Shown: positions 1-8,933, numbered from the stretch's first letter. The stretch: DNA of 64,000 nt from Sporolactobacillus pectinivorans (GCF_002802965.1 NZ_NXGA01000001.1:2907522-2971521); one strand, 5' to 3'. The notes: a model not told the origin generated them from the sequence alone. Numbers and translations are program-made.

Positions 1-119
1 TCTAATACTCCAGTCCGACAAACACGGAAAAAAGCGTCCAATCTCTGGGATACAGATGATCTTGAAACAAAGCCTTCCAGACCGCGCATGTATATTTGAT
101 GTTTCCGCAATCTGCTTCA

Positions 120-148
120 TTGTGTTCTCATGCCACCTCATTTATAAT
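120..148 (+). promoter_or_regulatory. SigA-type promoter of ispH
   Basis: A -35 hexamer TTGTGT (120-125) and a perfect -10 TATAAT (143-148) are separated by 17 bp. The -10 overlaps a possible TTG start at 148, which argues that translation of ispH begins downstream, at GTG 220. Bases 1-119 show no gene I can recognise. Confidence 0.6.
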
Positions 149-219
149 TGAATTTGCGCCCATATTGTACAAAGTTTGCGAAACAAAGGGACAGCAGGAC
201 AGATCGGAGCGTGTGCAGA

Positions 220-1206
220 GTGAAAGTTATCAAAGTCTCACCGCGAGGCTATTGTTATGGGGTTGTTGACGCACTGGTCATTGCACGGAAAGCTGCAATG
301 GATCAAAGTCTGCCAAGGCCTATCTATATATTGGGCATGATCGTCCATAATCATCATGTCACCGAAGCTTTCAAGGACGAAGGCATCATTACACTGGACG
401 CCAGTGGAAAGAAACGAATTGATTTATTGCAGGAGATTGATCACGGAACCGTAATTTTCACGGCACATGGTGTTTCTCCAGACGTTCGCGCGCTGGCTGA
501 AGCCAAGGGGCTGACCACGATTGATGCCACATGCCCCGACGTAACGAAAACCCACCGGCTGATTGAAGAAAAAAAGGCTGACGGCTATCATGTCATTTAC
601 ATTGGGAAAAAAGGGCATCCCGAGCCGGAAGGTGCTGTTGGTGTAGCGCCGGGCATCGTTCATCTGGTCGAAACTGTTGAAGATGTCGATCAGCTTAAGC
701 TGGATGCGGAAAAGATCATCATTACCAACCAGACTACAATGAGCCAGTGGGATGTTCGCGAGATCATGAACTATATTAAAGAAAAATATCCGCAGGCCGA
801 GTCATGCAATGAAATCTGCCAGGCCACCCAAACCAGGCAGGAAGCCGTTGCTGCACAAGCAAAAGACGCGGATCTACTTATTGTTGTCGGGGATCCGAGA
901 AGCAACAACTCGAACAGGCTGGCGCAGGTCTCAAAGGAAATTGCGCAGACCCCTGCCCATAGAATTGCCGATCTCTCAGAATTGAATCCGGACTGGCTTA
1001 AAGACGCCCGGACTGTAGCCGTCACTGCCGGTGCATCGACACCGACCCAGCTCACAAAAGAAGTCATCCTGTTTCTTGATCAGTTTGATCCGGACAACCC
1101 TGACACATGGTCTACGGAGAGTACAGCCGCAAAGAATAATAATATTTTGCCAAAAGTGAAACTGAATCATGCCCGCCCGCAGAAAGAAGTAAAGAAAACC
1201 CAATAA
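220..1206 (+). CDS. ispH: 4-hydroxy-3-methylbut-2-enyl diphosphate reductase IspH
   Basis: Last enzyme of the MEP pathway: reduces HMBPP to IPP and DMAPP using a [4Fe-4S] cluster in the cytosol. The three cluster cysteines are visible, near residue 12 (SPRGYCYG), about 105 (DATCPDV) and about 200 ([10 protein letters not shown]), and conserved histidines lie in VHNHHV and FTAHGVS. From GTG 220 the protein is 328 aa, slightly longer than the roughly 315 aa usual in Bacillus. The frame is open back to a TTG at 148, but that codon lies in the promoter -10; GTG 220 has CGGAG upstream and begins the conserved domain. It converges on yqfO, as in B. subtilis (yqfP-yqfO), and ends at a shared terminator. 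Confidence 0.93.
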   Translation: MKVIKVSPRGYCYGVVDALVIARKAAMDQSLPRPIYILGMIVHNHHVTEAFKDEGIITLDASGKKRIDLLQEIDHGTVIFTAHGVSPDVRALAEAKGLTTIDATCPDVTKTHRLIEEKKADGYHVIYIGKKGHPEPEGAVGVAPGIVHLVETVEDVDQLKLDAEKIIITNQTTMSQWDVREIMNYIKEKYPQAESCNEICQATQTRQEAVAAQAKDADLLIVVGDPRSNNSNRLAQVSKEIAQTPAHRIADLSELNPDWLKDARTVAVTAGASTPTQLTKEVILFLDQFDPDNPDTWSTESTAAKNNNILPKVKLNHARPQKEVKKTQ

Positions 1207-1229
1207 TTTGTTCGGGCACGTATCATACG

Positions 1230-1267
1230 AAAAAAATCCGCTCCACGAATTCGGAGCGGATTTTTTC
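1230..1267. terminator. Bidirectional Rho-independent terminator between ispH and yqfO
   Basis: An 8-bp stem TCCGCTCC/GGAGCGGA with loop acgaattc is flanked by an A-run on the left and a T-run on the right, so it can stop both ispH (+) and yqfO (-). Confidence 0.9.
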
Positions 1268-1278
1268 AGTTTACAGGT

Positions 1279-2400
1279 TTACATAAATTGAAATGGATTG
1301 GTGACTGCCTCAGAAACGATTACTTCCGTATCACTGGACTCTTGCTGGATCACTTTCTGCAGATAGTGCTGAACACCTTTTTTCATGACTGTTTCTATAT
1401 GATGCCCGGCATCAATGATCTTCAATCCGGCCAGAAGCGCATCATGAGCCGTATGATAGTAAATGTCCCCCGTAATAAGGACATCAGCCCCTCTGTGCCT
1501 GGCATACGGCACCAGACCGTTTCCATCCCCGCCCGAAACCGCGACGGTCTGTACTTTTTCTTGAAGCGGGCCAACTGCACGCAGACCGTCAATGCCCAGC
1601 TTCTTTTTGACAAAGCGACAGTAATCTTCAAAGAGCACGGGTTCAGATAGTTTGCCAATCCTTCCAAGTCCATATGATTTGCCTTTATTCTTCATAGGAA
1701 AAACATCATAGGCCACTTCTTCGTACGGGTGTACGGCAATCATTCGGTCAATCGTCCTTTTGAGCAAATGTTCGGGGACAATCGTTTCGAGCCTGCCTTC
1801 AGCAGTGGTTTCCAATCTGCCCGGAGTGCCAATAAACGGATGTGTGCCCGTCCCGGGAAGAAAAGTCCCTTCCCCTTTTGAAGTAAAACTGCAGTAGCTG
1901 TAGGTGCCGATTGCGCCCGCACCGGCTTCGCCGATTGCCTGCCTGACCACTTCAATATGCCCTTCCGGTACATAAACAACCAATTTAAAGAGCGGTTCGC
2001 TGCAAGCTGGCTGAAGTATTTCGGTTGCTTTCAGGTCAAGTCGCTCTGCAAGCATATCGTTCACTCCGCCGTCGGCAATGTCGAGATTCGTATGAGCAGC
2101 ATAGACGGCAATATCCTTTTTAATGCACTTGGTAACAATCTTCCCCTGGCCTTGATCCGATCTGACTGTTTTCAGCGGATGAAAAATAATCGGATGATGA
2201 GCGATGATCAGATCCACATGTTTGTCTGCTGCTTCATCGGCTACATTTTCAAGAACGTCAAGTGTCACCATCACTTTTTTTAACTTTTTATCAAGTGTGC
2301 CAATCAAAAGACCAATTTTGTCGTTCTCATAAGCCAGCTTTTTGGGTGCCCATTCTTCAAATCGCTCAATCAATCGCTGGCCGGTGATCCAATGTTCCAT
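1279..2400 (-). CDS. yqfO: Nif3-like dinuclear metal center protein YqfO
   Basis: Member of the NIF3/YbgI family, often labelled GTP cyclohydrolase 1 type 2 homologue; the physiological substrate is unsettled. The N-terminal half carries the metal-binding segment IIAHHPIIFHP (residues about 65-75) and AAHTNLD (about 101), and the C-terminal half carries GDIYYHTAHDA and DAGHHIE, which complete the dimetal site. At 373 aa it is the long Bacillus form, with a PII-like insert (about 130-230) between the two halves. ATG 2400 is preceded by AAGAAGGTC. It lies downstream of trmK, as in B. subtilis yqfN-yqfO, although here a mobile-like repeat separates the two. Confidence 0.9.
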   Translation of the reverse strand: MEHWITGQRLIERFEEWAPKKLAYENDKIGLLIGTLDKKLKKVMVTLDVLENVADEAADKHVDLIIAHHPIIFHPLKTVRSDQGQGKIVTKCIKKDIAVYAAHTNLDIADGGVNDMLAERLDLKATEILQPACSEPLFKLVVYVPEGHIEVVRQAIGEAGAGAIGTYSYCSFTSKGEGTFLPGTGTHPFIGTPGRLETTAEGRLETIVPEHLLKRTIDRMIAVHPYEEVAYDVFPMKNKGKSYGLGRIGKLSEPVLFEDYCRFVKKKLGIDGLRAVGPLQEKVQTVAVSGGDGNGLVPYARHRGADVLITGDIYYHTAHDALLAGLKIIDAGHHIETVMKKGVQHYLQKVIQQESSDTEVIVSEAVTNPFQFM

Positions 2401-2424
2401 GTGATGACCTTCTTTGGTATTTTA

Positions 2425-2672
2425 GAGGGTGTTCAAAAAGTTACCGGATGATCAGCGGCTAATCTCAACGCCCGCTTTAGTTAAAAGGATCTTTCGCAAA
2501 ATACGTACACGTCCTGTGCTAGTTCACGTAGCGTCAATGTACGCTCCGATCCTCGAAACTTCGCCGCCTCGACCTTCCGACGTTCATGGATGACCTAGTG
2601 CAGGTGTTGCAACGCGATGTTGCATTTTGAGCCTGCGACTGTCCCTCCTTCGTCACCTTTTTAAACAGGCTC
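2425..2672. mobile_element. MITE-like repeat element with terminal inverted repeats and 5-bp TSD
   Basis: The 248-bp non-coding element begins GAGGGTGTTCAAAAAG and ends CTTTTTAAACAGGCTC. Reverse-complementing the right end gives about 14 of the first 18 positions matching the left. TTTTA lies directly outside both ends (2420-2424 and 2673-2677), which fits a 5-bp target duplication. Inside, on the minus strand, there is a hairpin TGCAAC/GTTGCA and a GC-richer composition than the flanks. It has no transposase, so it would be non-autonomous; the parent family is not identified. Only one copy was noticed in this window. Confidence 0.65.
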
Positions 2673-2709
2673 TTTTAGAAAAACGAGTGTTTATCTGCCC
2701 ATATTTCTT

Positions 2710-3423
2710 TCAGTCCTGCCCGCGCTTCAGCACTGATTCGATCATCTGTATTTCATTTCTGCACTCTTCTTTCTTCTTAGCAACTGCATTCGTCTGTTCT
2801 GTCATTTCAAGTGAATCCAGAACCTGGCGCAATTTAGCGCTCCGTTTCAGCCATTTCTTCCTAAACACCGGGATCTGGTTTCTGATCAGGACAGGCCCCA
2901 TCATTTGTTCAGTCTCCGCCAGTTCTATCTTCCCTGAATCATTGCGTCTTGCCTGGATCACTTCGTAAAAGTGGGGTGTTTCCTCAACTATTGCCTCGTC
3001 GGTAATCCTCCAGCCTTCCGCAGAGAGCCATCTTCGCAGGAGCGATTCACGAATATTCGGCTGAAGAATCAACGTCGTGCCCTCAGCCAGTTTTTCTTTT
3101 CCACGCTCCAGTATTCCCGTGATCAGTTCGCCGCCCATCCCCGCAATGACAATACTGTCAACCTCTCCGGGCGAAATAACATCCAGTCCGTCTCCCATGC
3201 GGACTGAAACCGTATCGGCCATCCCAACCTCTTTCACATTGGCCTGTGACTGTCTGAACGGGCCGATTCTCACTTCTCCGGCTATTGCATTTACCGCTAT
3301 TTTTTCCTGGAGTGCCCGGCAGGGGAGATGGGCATGATCGGAACCGATATCAGCAATTCTTGAACCAGCAGGAATAAAATTTAAAACGGCAAGGAGCCTG
3401 CTGGATAAATGTATTTTTATCAT
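2710..3423 (-). CDS. trmK: tRNA (adenine(22)-N1)-methyltransferase TrmK
   Basis: SAM-dependent Rossmann methyltransferase of the YqfN/TrmK family, which makes m1A at position 22 of some tRNAs. The SAM-binding motif I reads ADIGSDHAHLP (residues about 22-32), followed by VIAGMGGELI (about 93) typical of the family. The C-terminal third is a lysine- and glutamate-rich helical region, as in B. subtilis YqfN. ATG 3423 is preferred over GTG 3429, because AAGGAA ends only a few bases before the GTG but is well spaced for the ATG. It follows sigA without a shared transcript: a sigA terminator and a separate promoter lie between them. Confidence 0.9.
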   Translation of the reverse strand: MIKIHLSSRLLAVLNFIPAGSRIADIGSDHAHLPCRALQEKIAVNAIAGEVRIGPFRQSQANVKEVGMADTVSVRMGDGLDVISPGEVDSIVIAGMGGELITGILERGKEKLAEGTTLILQPNIRESLLRRWLSAEGWRITDEAIVEETPHFYEVIQARRNDSGKIELAETEQMMGPVLIRNQIPVFRKKWLKRSAKLRQVLDSLEMTEQTNAVAKKKEECRNEIQMIESVLKRGQD

Positions 3424-3464
3424 GACCACTTTCCTTATTTCAACGGTCTGTTTCTTCGTCTGTT

Positions 3465-3493
3465 ATCTTATCACACTCTGAAAAAATTCCCAA
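3465..3493 (-). promoter_or_regulatory. SigA-type promoter of trmK
   Basis: On the minus strand TTGGGA (3493-3488) is followed after 17 bp by TAAGAT (3470-3465), with an extended -10 TG one base upstream. It lies about 40 bp before the trmK start. The roughly 230-bp gap between trmK and sigA holds this promoter and the sigA terminator; cccA, found here in B. subtilis, is absent. Confidence 0.6.
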
Positions 3494-3602
3494 ACAGTCG
3501 TAAAGAGGCTTCGCGATGAACAGAATTCCGAGTGTTTGTTCAAATCATCAGGCGGTTAATATTGATAACGTTTACACTATCGTTTAGAATAAAGTTAATG
3601 AA

Positions 3603-3633
3603 ACAAAAAGAAACCCGCTCCGGATGGGGAGCG
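3603..3633 (-). terminator. Terminator of the yqxD-dnaG-sigA operon
   Basis: A 6-bp GC stem CGCTCC/GGAGCG is followed on the minus strand by GGGTTTCTTTTTG, about 25 bp beyond the sigA stop. Confidence 0.75.
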
Positions 3634-3656
3634 AGCATGTAACCTGCCTATTTATT

Positions 3657-4763
3657 TTAATCCAGAAAATCTTTGAGCTGCTTGCTCCGGCTCGGATGAC
3701 GGAGCTTTCTCAAAGCTTTTGCTTCAATTTGTCTGATTCGCTCTCTCGTTACTCCGAAAACCTTGCCTACTTCTTCAAGTGTCCTTGTTCGACCGTCATC
3801 GAGTCCGAAGCGGAGCCTCAGAACGTTTTCTTCCCGGTCCGTCAGTGTATCCAGAACATCTTCAAGCTGCTCTTTCAACAGTTCATACGCTGCAGCATCA
3901 GAGGGGGCCTTCGCATCCTGATCTTCGATGAAATCGCCGAGATGGGAATCGTCCTCTTCACCAATTGGCGTTTCAAGGGAAACAGGTTCCTGGGCGATTT
4001 TAAGAATTTCCCGGACTTTGTCCGGTGATAATTCCATTTCCTTGCCGATTTCCTCTGGTGTCGGTTCTCTGCCCAAATCCTGAAGCTGCTGCCGCTGCAC
4101 ACGGATCAGTTTATTGATCGTCTCCACCATATGGACAGGGATGCGGATTGTTCTGGCCTGATCCGCAATAGCCCGGGTAATGGCCTGGCGGATCCACCAT
4201 GTGGCGTATGTGCTGAACTTAAAGCCCTTGGTGTAATCGAATTTTTCAACAGCTTTGATCAAGCCCATGTTGCCTTCCTGGATCAGATCAAGAAACAGCA
4301 TGCCGCGTCCGACATAACGTTTAGCGATGCTGACAACCAGCCGCAGATTGGCCTCAGCCAGCCGGCGCTTCGCTTCTTCATCGCCAGCATTAATGCTTTT
4401 CGCCAGAGCAATCTCTTCATCAGCAGAAAGCAGATCGACACGGCCGATTTCTTTAAGGTACATTCTGACCGGATCATTGATTTTAACACCCGGCGGAACA
4501 CTCAGATCGTTTAAATCAAATTCTTCCTCTTTATTCTTATCATCAGCACCGGGGCCATCGGATTCATCTGAGACATCAATGCCCTGATCGGCAAGGGACT
4601 CATAAAATTCATCCATCTGTTCCGGTTCCTGATCAAATGGCGCAAGACGGTTCGCAATTTCCTGGTACGTCAGAGAGCCGCGTTTTTTCCCTAATTCAAA
4701 AAGCTGTTCTTTTTCCTGATCCACGGTCAGTTCTGTTTCCGTCTTGCTCGCTTTACCAGCCAT
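3657..4763 (-). CDS. sigA: RNA polymerase primary sigma factor SigA (RpoD)
   Basis: Housekeeping sigma-70 factor of 368 aa, near the 371 aa of B. subtilis SigA. Domains in order: a short acidic region 1.1 (about 1-90), region 1.2 starting [13 protein letters not shown] (about 97), region 2 with [14 protein letters not shown] and the -10 recognition/melting helix [13 protein letters not shown] (about 190-205), region 3 ([14 protein letters not shown]), and region 4 with the -35 helix-turn-helix [19 protein letters not shown] (about 325-345). ATG 4763 follows a strong GGAAGGAGGGGG. It is the last gene of the classic macromolecular-synthesis operon after dnaG. Confidence 0.98.
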   Translation of the reverse strand: MAGKASKTETELTVDQEKEQLFELGKKRGSLTYQEIANRLAPFDQEPEQMDEFYESLADQGIDVSDESDGPGADDKNKEEEFDLNDLSVPPGVKINDPVRMYLKEIGRVDLLSADEEIALAKSINAGDEEAKRRLAEANLRLVVSIAKRYVGRGMLFLDLIQEGNMGLIKAVEKFDYTKGFKFSTYATWWIRQAITRAIADQARTIRIPVHMVETINKLIRVQRQQLQDLGREPTPEEIGKEMELSPDKVREILKIAQEPVSLETPIGEEDDSHLGDFIEDQDAKAPSDAAAYELLKEQLEDVLDTLTDREENVLRLRFGLDDGRTRTLEEVGKVFGVTRERIRQIEAKALRKLRHPSRSKQLKDFLD

Positions 4764-4790
4764 TTGACCCCCTCCTTCCAGATACTATAC

Positions 4791-6626
4791 TCACTGGGTA
4801 TTTTCCGTGTTCAATTGCTTTTCTCTGTCAATGATTTCTGACAGCAGCCGTGCGGCTTTTTCGAAGTCACCGCTTTGCTCAGCCTGTTTTCTCTCGGCCA
4901 CCATATCAGCGATCATTGACGCTCCTGCATGTTTGACAACCTGATGGATACAATCCTCAATTTCTTGCTCCTCTGCCTGCCGGTTCATGGGTATCATGGA
5001 TAATTCCGCTGCTTTCTGCTGCAGGCGCGGATCCTCAATCCGCTGAATAAACAGACCTTCATCAGGCGGATTACCCTCCTCATAATAGCCATACAGATAT
5101 GCAGCAAGTGCCTGATGAATCTTAAGCGAGAAGTCACCACCCACTTCCTCCCGTACGCGATCGGCTATCTCCCTGCTTCTCATCATGTGTGCGAGCAATC
5201 TCCGCTCTGCCATTTCATATGCCGGAGCAAGCCGGTTACGTCCCGGTACAGCAACAGTAGCTGCTTCCCGTTCTTTTGACTCATCACGCCGCTTTGCAGC
5301 TTTGTACATCTGCATCTCCTGTCTCTTCAGCGCATCCAGGGAAATCGAAAATTCTTCCGCCAGCAGCCTGAGATAATGATCCCGCTCGACTGCCCTTCTC
5401 AGGGTGATGATTTCCTTTAATATGTCTTCGATATAGAGCAGCCGATCTCCTTCATCACTCAGATTCCTTTTTCTGCGGAAGTAGTCCATCTTGAAAGTCA
5501 TCAGTGTTTGGCTAGCCCCTATTACATCGCTCTTAAAACGTTCGCCGCCAAACTTGCGAATGTAGTCATCGGGGTCATATCCTTCCGGCATTTTTGCTAT
5601 TTTAACGATTTTTCCGTCTCCCTGAAGCATACCGGCTGCACGGAAACTGGCTTCAATCCCGGCCGAATCGGAATCGTAGCACACAATAACCGTTTCTGCC
5701 ATTCGTGAGAGCGCCGCTGCCTGGTCCTCAGTCAGCGAAGTCCCCATCGAAGCAACACTGTTAGTTACACCGATCTGATGCGCCCGCACTACATCAACGT
5801 ACCCCTCCAGAAGAACCACCTGATTATTCTTGCGGATGGACTGTCTCGCCAGATGATAACCATAAAGGATATTTCCCTTATGAAAAATTTGTGATTCGGG
5901 TGTATTCAAATATTTCGGTTTCTCTTCTCCAAGTGTCCGGCCTCCGAATGCGACGGTCTGACCTCTCATATTAAATATCGGAAAGATAATCCGGTTTCGA
6001 AAGCGATCAAAATACTGATGGTCAAAACCCCTTTTGGCAACCAATCCCGCTTTTTCCATCTGCTCCATGTTGACCTTTCTTCTCTGAAGCAGCGCAGTTG
6101 CCGTATCCCAGCTGTTTACCGCATACCCTATTCTGAAGCGTTCGATCATTTCACTGTTGAAATCCCGCGCGGTTAAATATTCCATTCCGGGAGAACCAAA
6201 CTTTGCAGATCCGAGTAAATAATGATAAAATTTTGTTAATAGTTCCATACCATCAACAAGTTGTTTTCTGCCCTGCTCTTGCCTGTTTCTTCCCGCGGAC
6301 GATTCTGAAAGGGAATTTCCCAAGTCAATCTTGGCCTTGTCAGCGAGAAATTGCACCGCTTCAGGAAAGGACATGCCCTCAATCTCCATAATAAATGTAA
6401 AGATATTTCCTCCGGCGCCGCAGCCAAAGCAATGATACAGCTGTTTATCCGGAGACACGGAGAAGGACGGCGTGCGCTCACTGTGAAAGGGGCACAGGCC
6501 TGAATAGTTCTTTCCCTGTTTATTCAGCTGGACATATTCGCCAATGATATCGACGATGTCCAGCGACTTCCTGATTTCCTCGATTTTCTTTTGCTGCAGT
6601 TGCAAAACATCATGCACCACCAACAT
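4791..6626 (-). CDS. dnaG: DNA primase DnaG
   Basis: Synthesises RNA primers for replication at the fork, in contact with the replicative helicase. The N-terminal CHC2 zinc-binding domain reads CPFHSERTPSF...HCFGCGAGG (about 45-75). The Toprim domain follows, with LLEGYVDVVRAHQ (about 270) and the acidic pair in VCYDSDSAG (about 315). The C-terminal helical part (about 450-611) is the helicase-binding region. Length 611 aa is typical. ATG 6626 has no strong Shine-Dalgarno; near-cognate TTG and GTG codons follow directly, so the exact start may be a few residues later. Its ATG lies 17 bp after the yqxD stop. Confidence 0.97.
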   Translation of the reverse strand: MLVVHDVLQLQQKKIEEIRKSLDIVDIIGEYVQLNKQGKNYSGLCPFHSERTPSFSVSPDKQLYHCFGCGAGGNIFTFIMEIEGMSFPEAVQFLADKAKIDLGNSLSESSAGRNRQEQGRKQLVDGMELLTKFYHYLLGSAKFGSPGMEYLTARDFNSEMIERFRIGYAVNSWDTATALLQRRKVNMEQMEKAGLVAKRGFDHQYFDRFRNRIIFPIFNMRGQTVAFGGRTLGEEKPKYLNTPESQIFHKGNILYGYHLARQSIRKNNQVVLLEGYVDVVRAHQIGVTNSVASMGTSLTEDQAAALSRMAETVIVCYDSDSAGIEASFRAAGMLQGDGKIVKIAKMPEGYDPDDYIRKFGGERFKSDVIGASQTLMTFKMDYFRRKRNLSDEGDRLLYIEDILKEIITLRRAVERDHYLRLLAEEFSISLDALKRQEMQMYKAAKRRDESKEREAATVAVPGRNRLAPAYEMAERRLLAHMMRSREIADRVREEVGGDFSLKIHQALAAYLYGYYEEGNPPDEGLFIQRIEDPRLQQKAAELSMIPMNRQAEEQEIEDCIHQVVKHAGASMIADMVAERKQAEQSGDFEKAARLLSEIIDREKQLNTENTQ

Positions 6627-6643
6627 TATTACTTATTTATATC

Positions 6644-7105
6644 CTAATGAACCAATCGGCATAACAATTTTGTCAGTGCATCGGAAAATTCCTTGCGGTT
6701 TTCATCTGTAAAAGGGCGCGGTCCTCTTATTTTTCTTCCCGCAAGCAATGATTTATAAGCCAGATACCTTCTGTGAAGAATTTCAGGAACACGGCGCTCT
6801 TCAATCTCAACTCCGTGGATCGAGATAACGGAAATTCCACGGCCGGTTAGTAAACCTGCAAGTCCCATGTCCTGTGTCACTACAAGATCCCCGGGGAAAG
6901 CATGATTAACAATATAAAGATCCGCTGCCTCCTTTCGCTGATCGACATAAACCCATTTTGATTCCTGATTCTGGCTGAAACTGGCATATGACGCAACGAA
7001 AACCGGCTCGATGCCGAAACTGCCGGCAATTAAGCGAATTTCATTTTTCACAGGACATGCATCCGCATCGACATATAACGTGATTTTTCTCATCACTCTA
7101 TTCAT
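6644..7105 (-). CDS. yqxD: YaiI/YqxD family protein (DUF188)
   Basis: A 153-aa member of the UPF0178/DUF188 family, related to PIN-type nuclease folds; its cellular role is unknown. The N-terminal acidic motif YVDADACPVKNEI (about 9-22) and the central VVTQDMGLAG (about 78-87) are the family signatures and hold the likely metal-binding aspartates. ATG 7105 follows GGAGAGAGA. It is the first gene of the yqxD-dnaG-sigA operon, as in B. subtilis, although the usual upstream partner yqfL is missing here. Confidence 0.9.
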   Translation of the reverse strand: MNRVMRKITLYVDADACPVKNEIRLIAGSFGIEPVFVASYASFSQNQESKWVYVDQRKEAADLYIVNHAFPGDLVVTQDMGLAGLLTGRGISVISIHGVEIEERRVPEILHRRYLAYKSLLAGRKIRGPRPFTDENRKEFSDALTKLLCRLVH

Positions 7106-7138
7106 TCTCTCTCCGCTTCTTAAAATCCTGCATGTCTT

Positions 7139-7168
7139 TTTATGTTTTTATTTTTCAAATATTGTCAA
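7139..7168 (-). promoter_or_regulatory. Proximal promoter of yqxD-dnaG-sigA
   Basis: A perfect -35 TTGACA (7168-7163) and -10 CATAAA (7144-7139) with an 18-bp spacer lie about 35 bp upstream of yqxD. Confidence 0.5.
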
Positions 7169-7205
7169 AAAAAGTGACAAAAATTCCGTTTATCTACAAA
7201 AATCT

Positions 7206-7235
7206 ATTATAGCCCAACGGCTTCGGTACATGCAA
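7206..7235 (-). promoter_or_regulatory. Distal promoter of yqxD-dnaG-sigA
   Basis: A perfect -10 TATAAT (7211-7206) is preceded after 18 bp by TTGCAT (7235-7230). Together with the proximal site this suggests tandem SigA-type promoters for the operon. Confidence 0.5.
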
Positions 7236-7280
7236 TTGATAGATTTCAGAATGGAAAAATTCTTACAAATCAAAGTAACG

Positions 7281-7304
7281 AAAATGGCAGGACCCGGCCA
7301 TTTT
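7281..7304. terminator. Terminator-like hairpin after ccpN
   Basis: AAAATGGC/GCCATTTT form an 8-bp stem with an 8-base loop directly at the ccpN stop codon. The trailing T-run is better on the plus strand (TTTTTATC) than on the minus strand, so its strength for ccpN is uncertain. Confidence 0.5.
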
Positions 7305-7933
7305 TATCTGACAGTCCCTTTAGCAAGTTTAACAAATGCACTTGTGATATTTGTTTTTGTCATCCGCCCGATGACTTCAAGACCGTCATCTTTGTCGCGG
7401 ACGACCGGCACGGCATCGACCTGTTTATCGATGATCAATTCAGCCACGGCAATGACCGAATCGTCATTCCGACAGTAAGTAATATTAGGCATGCGCGACA
7501 TAATGACACTGACCGGGACTTGATTCATGTCCTGTGAGCCGATCGCTGTACGGAGCAAGTCCTTTCGCGAGAGCACGCCCGAGAGCAATCCTTTCCCATT
7601 CACGACGAACAGTGACCCTACATCCTCCCTGAACATGTCGCAGACCGCGTCATAGGCCGATGAAGAGTCTTTCACGACGGCCGGAAAAGAGAGATAGTCC
7701 CTGACTTTCATTTTTTGTATCTGCTCGGAAAAAAGTGATGAGAGTGTCTGACCCGTATAGAAATAACCGACTCTCGGCCGGGCTTCCAGAAATCCAGCCA
7801 TTGTCAGGATGGCCAGATCCGGGCGAAGGGTCGCCCGCGTGAGATTCAATTTTTCGGCAATTTGTTCCCCTGTGATGGGGGCGGACTGTCTGACTATTGC
7901 GATGATCCTCGTTTGCCGTCCGTTAAGTTCCAT
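7304..7933 (-). CDS. ccpN: CBS-domain transcriptional repressor CcpN
   Basis: Repressor of gluconeogenic genes in the CcpN/YqzB family. An N-terminal winged helix-turn-helix (GEQIAEKLNLTRATLRPDL, about 19-37) is followed by two CBS domains (about 75-200) that sense adenine nucleotides. ATG 7933 is chosen over the upstream frame, open to 8143, because GGGAGAGGGG lies just before it and family members begin at this conserved ELN-R block; this gives 209 aa. In B. subtilis ccpN is followed by yqfL, encoding a modulator of CcpN; that gene is not here. glyQS, normally between recO and ccpN, are also absent, so ccpN follows recO by 70 bp. Confidence 0.92.
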   Translation of the reverse strand: MELNGRQTRIIAIVRQSAPITGEQIAEKLNLTRATLRPDLAILTMAGFLEARPRVGYFYTGQTLSSLFSEQIQKMKVRDYLSFPAVVKDSSSAYDAVCDMFREDVGSLFVVNGKGLLSGVLSRKDLLRTAIGSQDMNQVPVSVIMSRMPNITYCRNDDSVIAVAELIIDKQVDAVPVVRDKDDGLEVIGRMTKTNITSAFVKLAKGTVR

Positions 7934-8003
7934 TTTTTCCCCTCTCCCCCAAAATTTATTGCCGTCGAACGCAACCTGTTCCATCCGGTAAAGCAAAGTG
8001 CCG

Positions 8004-8753
8004 TTATTCTTTCGGCCGGAGCCTGGACAGTTGCTCGATAAAGCGTCTGGCACGAAGCTTAATGCCTGTATTTCGTTCATAATAAGTATAAATAATGGAT
8101 TCGATTTCGCCAATTGTTTCAGGTCTGACTGAAACACGGCCAATCCGTCCGATAGGAATTTTCTTAAACAGAGGAAACATTTTGGCTACGGCCGGGGTCA
8201 TCGGTAGTGCATAAGGATCTGATGCTTCACATTTTTTGCACAGAAAACCGCCCCCGGAAATTGAAAACTTAAAAGGCGTCGTCCGCTCTCCGCAGCGAAT
8301 GCAGTGATCTACTTCAGGATCAATGCCTGCAACCTTCATCATTTTGATTGAAAAAATTGCCGCAAGTACCGCTGGATCTGTTCCCTTTTCGATGAGCAGG
8401 AGCGTATCTCTGAGCAGTCTGAAGAGAGCAGGGAAGGGCTGCCCATCCTCAGTCAGCCGATCGGTAAGTTCAACAATCAGGGCCGCATAGCCGGTTTTTT
8501 CGATATCAGACATCATCGTCCGAAAAGGATTAATCGTTTCTGCCTGATATAACGAACCAAGGCCCCTGCCCTTATTAAAAAGACAGAGGCCATAGAAAAG
8601 CACATGGCTGACCGAAGAAAGTGTGCTTTTAGGCTTTTTCGCACCCCTTGCCATCAATCCGATTTTCCCGAATTCTGCAGTGTAAAGGGTGATGATTTTA
8701 TTGTTTTCCCCATAGTCCGTTGTACGAATAATAACGCCATCAGCTTTGGTCAT
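8004..8753 (-). CDS. recO: DNA repair protein RecO
   Basis: RecF-pathway mediator that loads RecA onto SSB-coated DNA. The N-terminal OB-fold (about 1-80, with GENNKIITLYTAEFGKI) is followed by a helical domain and a C-terminal zinc motif CIRCG...CKKC (about 150-172). ATG 8753 is favoured over GTG 8765, because GGTGATC, complementary to the 16S 3' end, sits just upstream of the ATG; this gives 249 aa, the usual length. It is downstream of era and yqzL. Confidence 0.93.
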   Translation of the reverse strand: MTKADGVIIRTTDYGENNKIITLYTAEFGKIGLMARGAKKPKSTLSSVSHVLFYGLCLFNKGRGLGSLYQAETINPFRTMMSDIEKTGYAALIVELTDRLTEDGQPFPALFRLLRDTLLLIEKGTDPAVLAAIFSIKMMKVAGIDPEVDHCIRCGERTTPFKFSISGGGFLCKKCEASDPYALPMTPAVAKMFPLFKKIPIGRIGRVSVRPETIGEIESIIYTYYERNTGIKLRARRFIEQLSRLRPKE

Positions 8754-8780
8754 CAATATGATCACCCGGTTCCCGTTTCC

Positions 8781-8933
8781 TCAGCCCGATAAGCTTATCT
8801 TACCTTTTTCCTTGACATTCGCAGTGTTCCCCTCCGAACCCCGTTTTTTGTTTTCTTTTTCCATTTTTTTGATCAGAAGATAAGAATCGACACTGCCTGT
8901 CAGACAAAATATTTTCCAATCCAGATTCAGCAT
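8781..8933 (-). CDS. yqzL: YqzL family microprotein
   Basis: A 50-aa ORF, too short for ordinary ORF calling, between era and recO, exactly where yqzL sits in Bacillus. It begins MLNLDWKIFCLTGSVDSYLL, matching the family pattern of an aromatic N-terminus, then TG-x-D-x-YLL. The C-terminal half is lysine-rich and probably disordered. ATG 8933 is preceded by GGGAAGGATG. The function is unknown; conservation of sequence and position is the evidence that it is real. Confidence 0.8.
   Translation of the reverse strand: MLNLDWKIFCLTGSVDSYLLIKKMEKENKKRGSEGNTANVKEKGKISLSG

Noticed and set aside
148-219. A 24-codon N-terminal extension of IspH from TTG 148
   Set aside because: The TTG lies in the promoter -10 and the extra residues are not part of the family.
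2627-2968. A 113-codon plus-strand frame spanning the repeat element and the trmK end
   Set aside because: It crosses the element boundary and runs antisense to trmK; no ribosome-binding site or family features.
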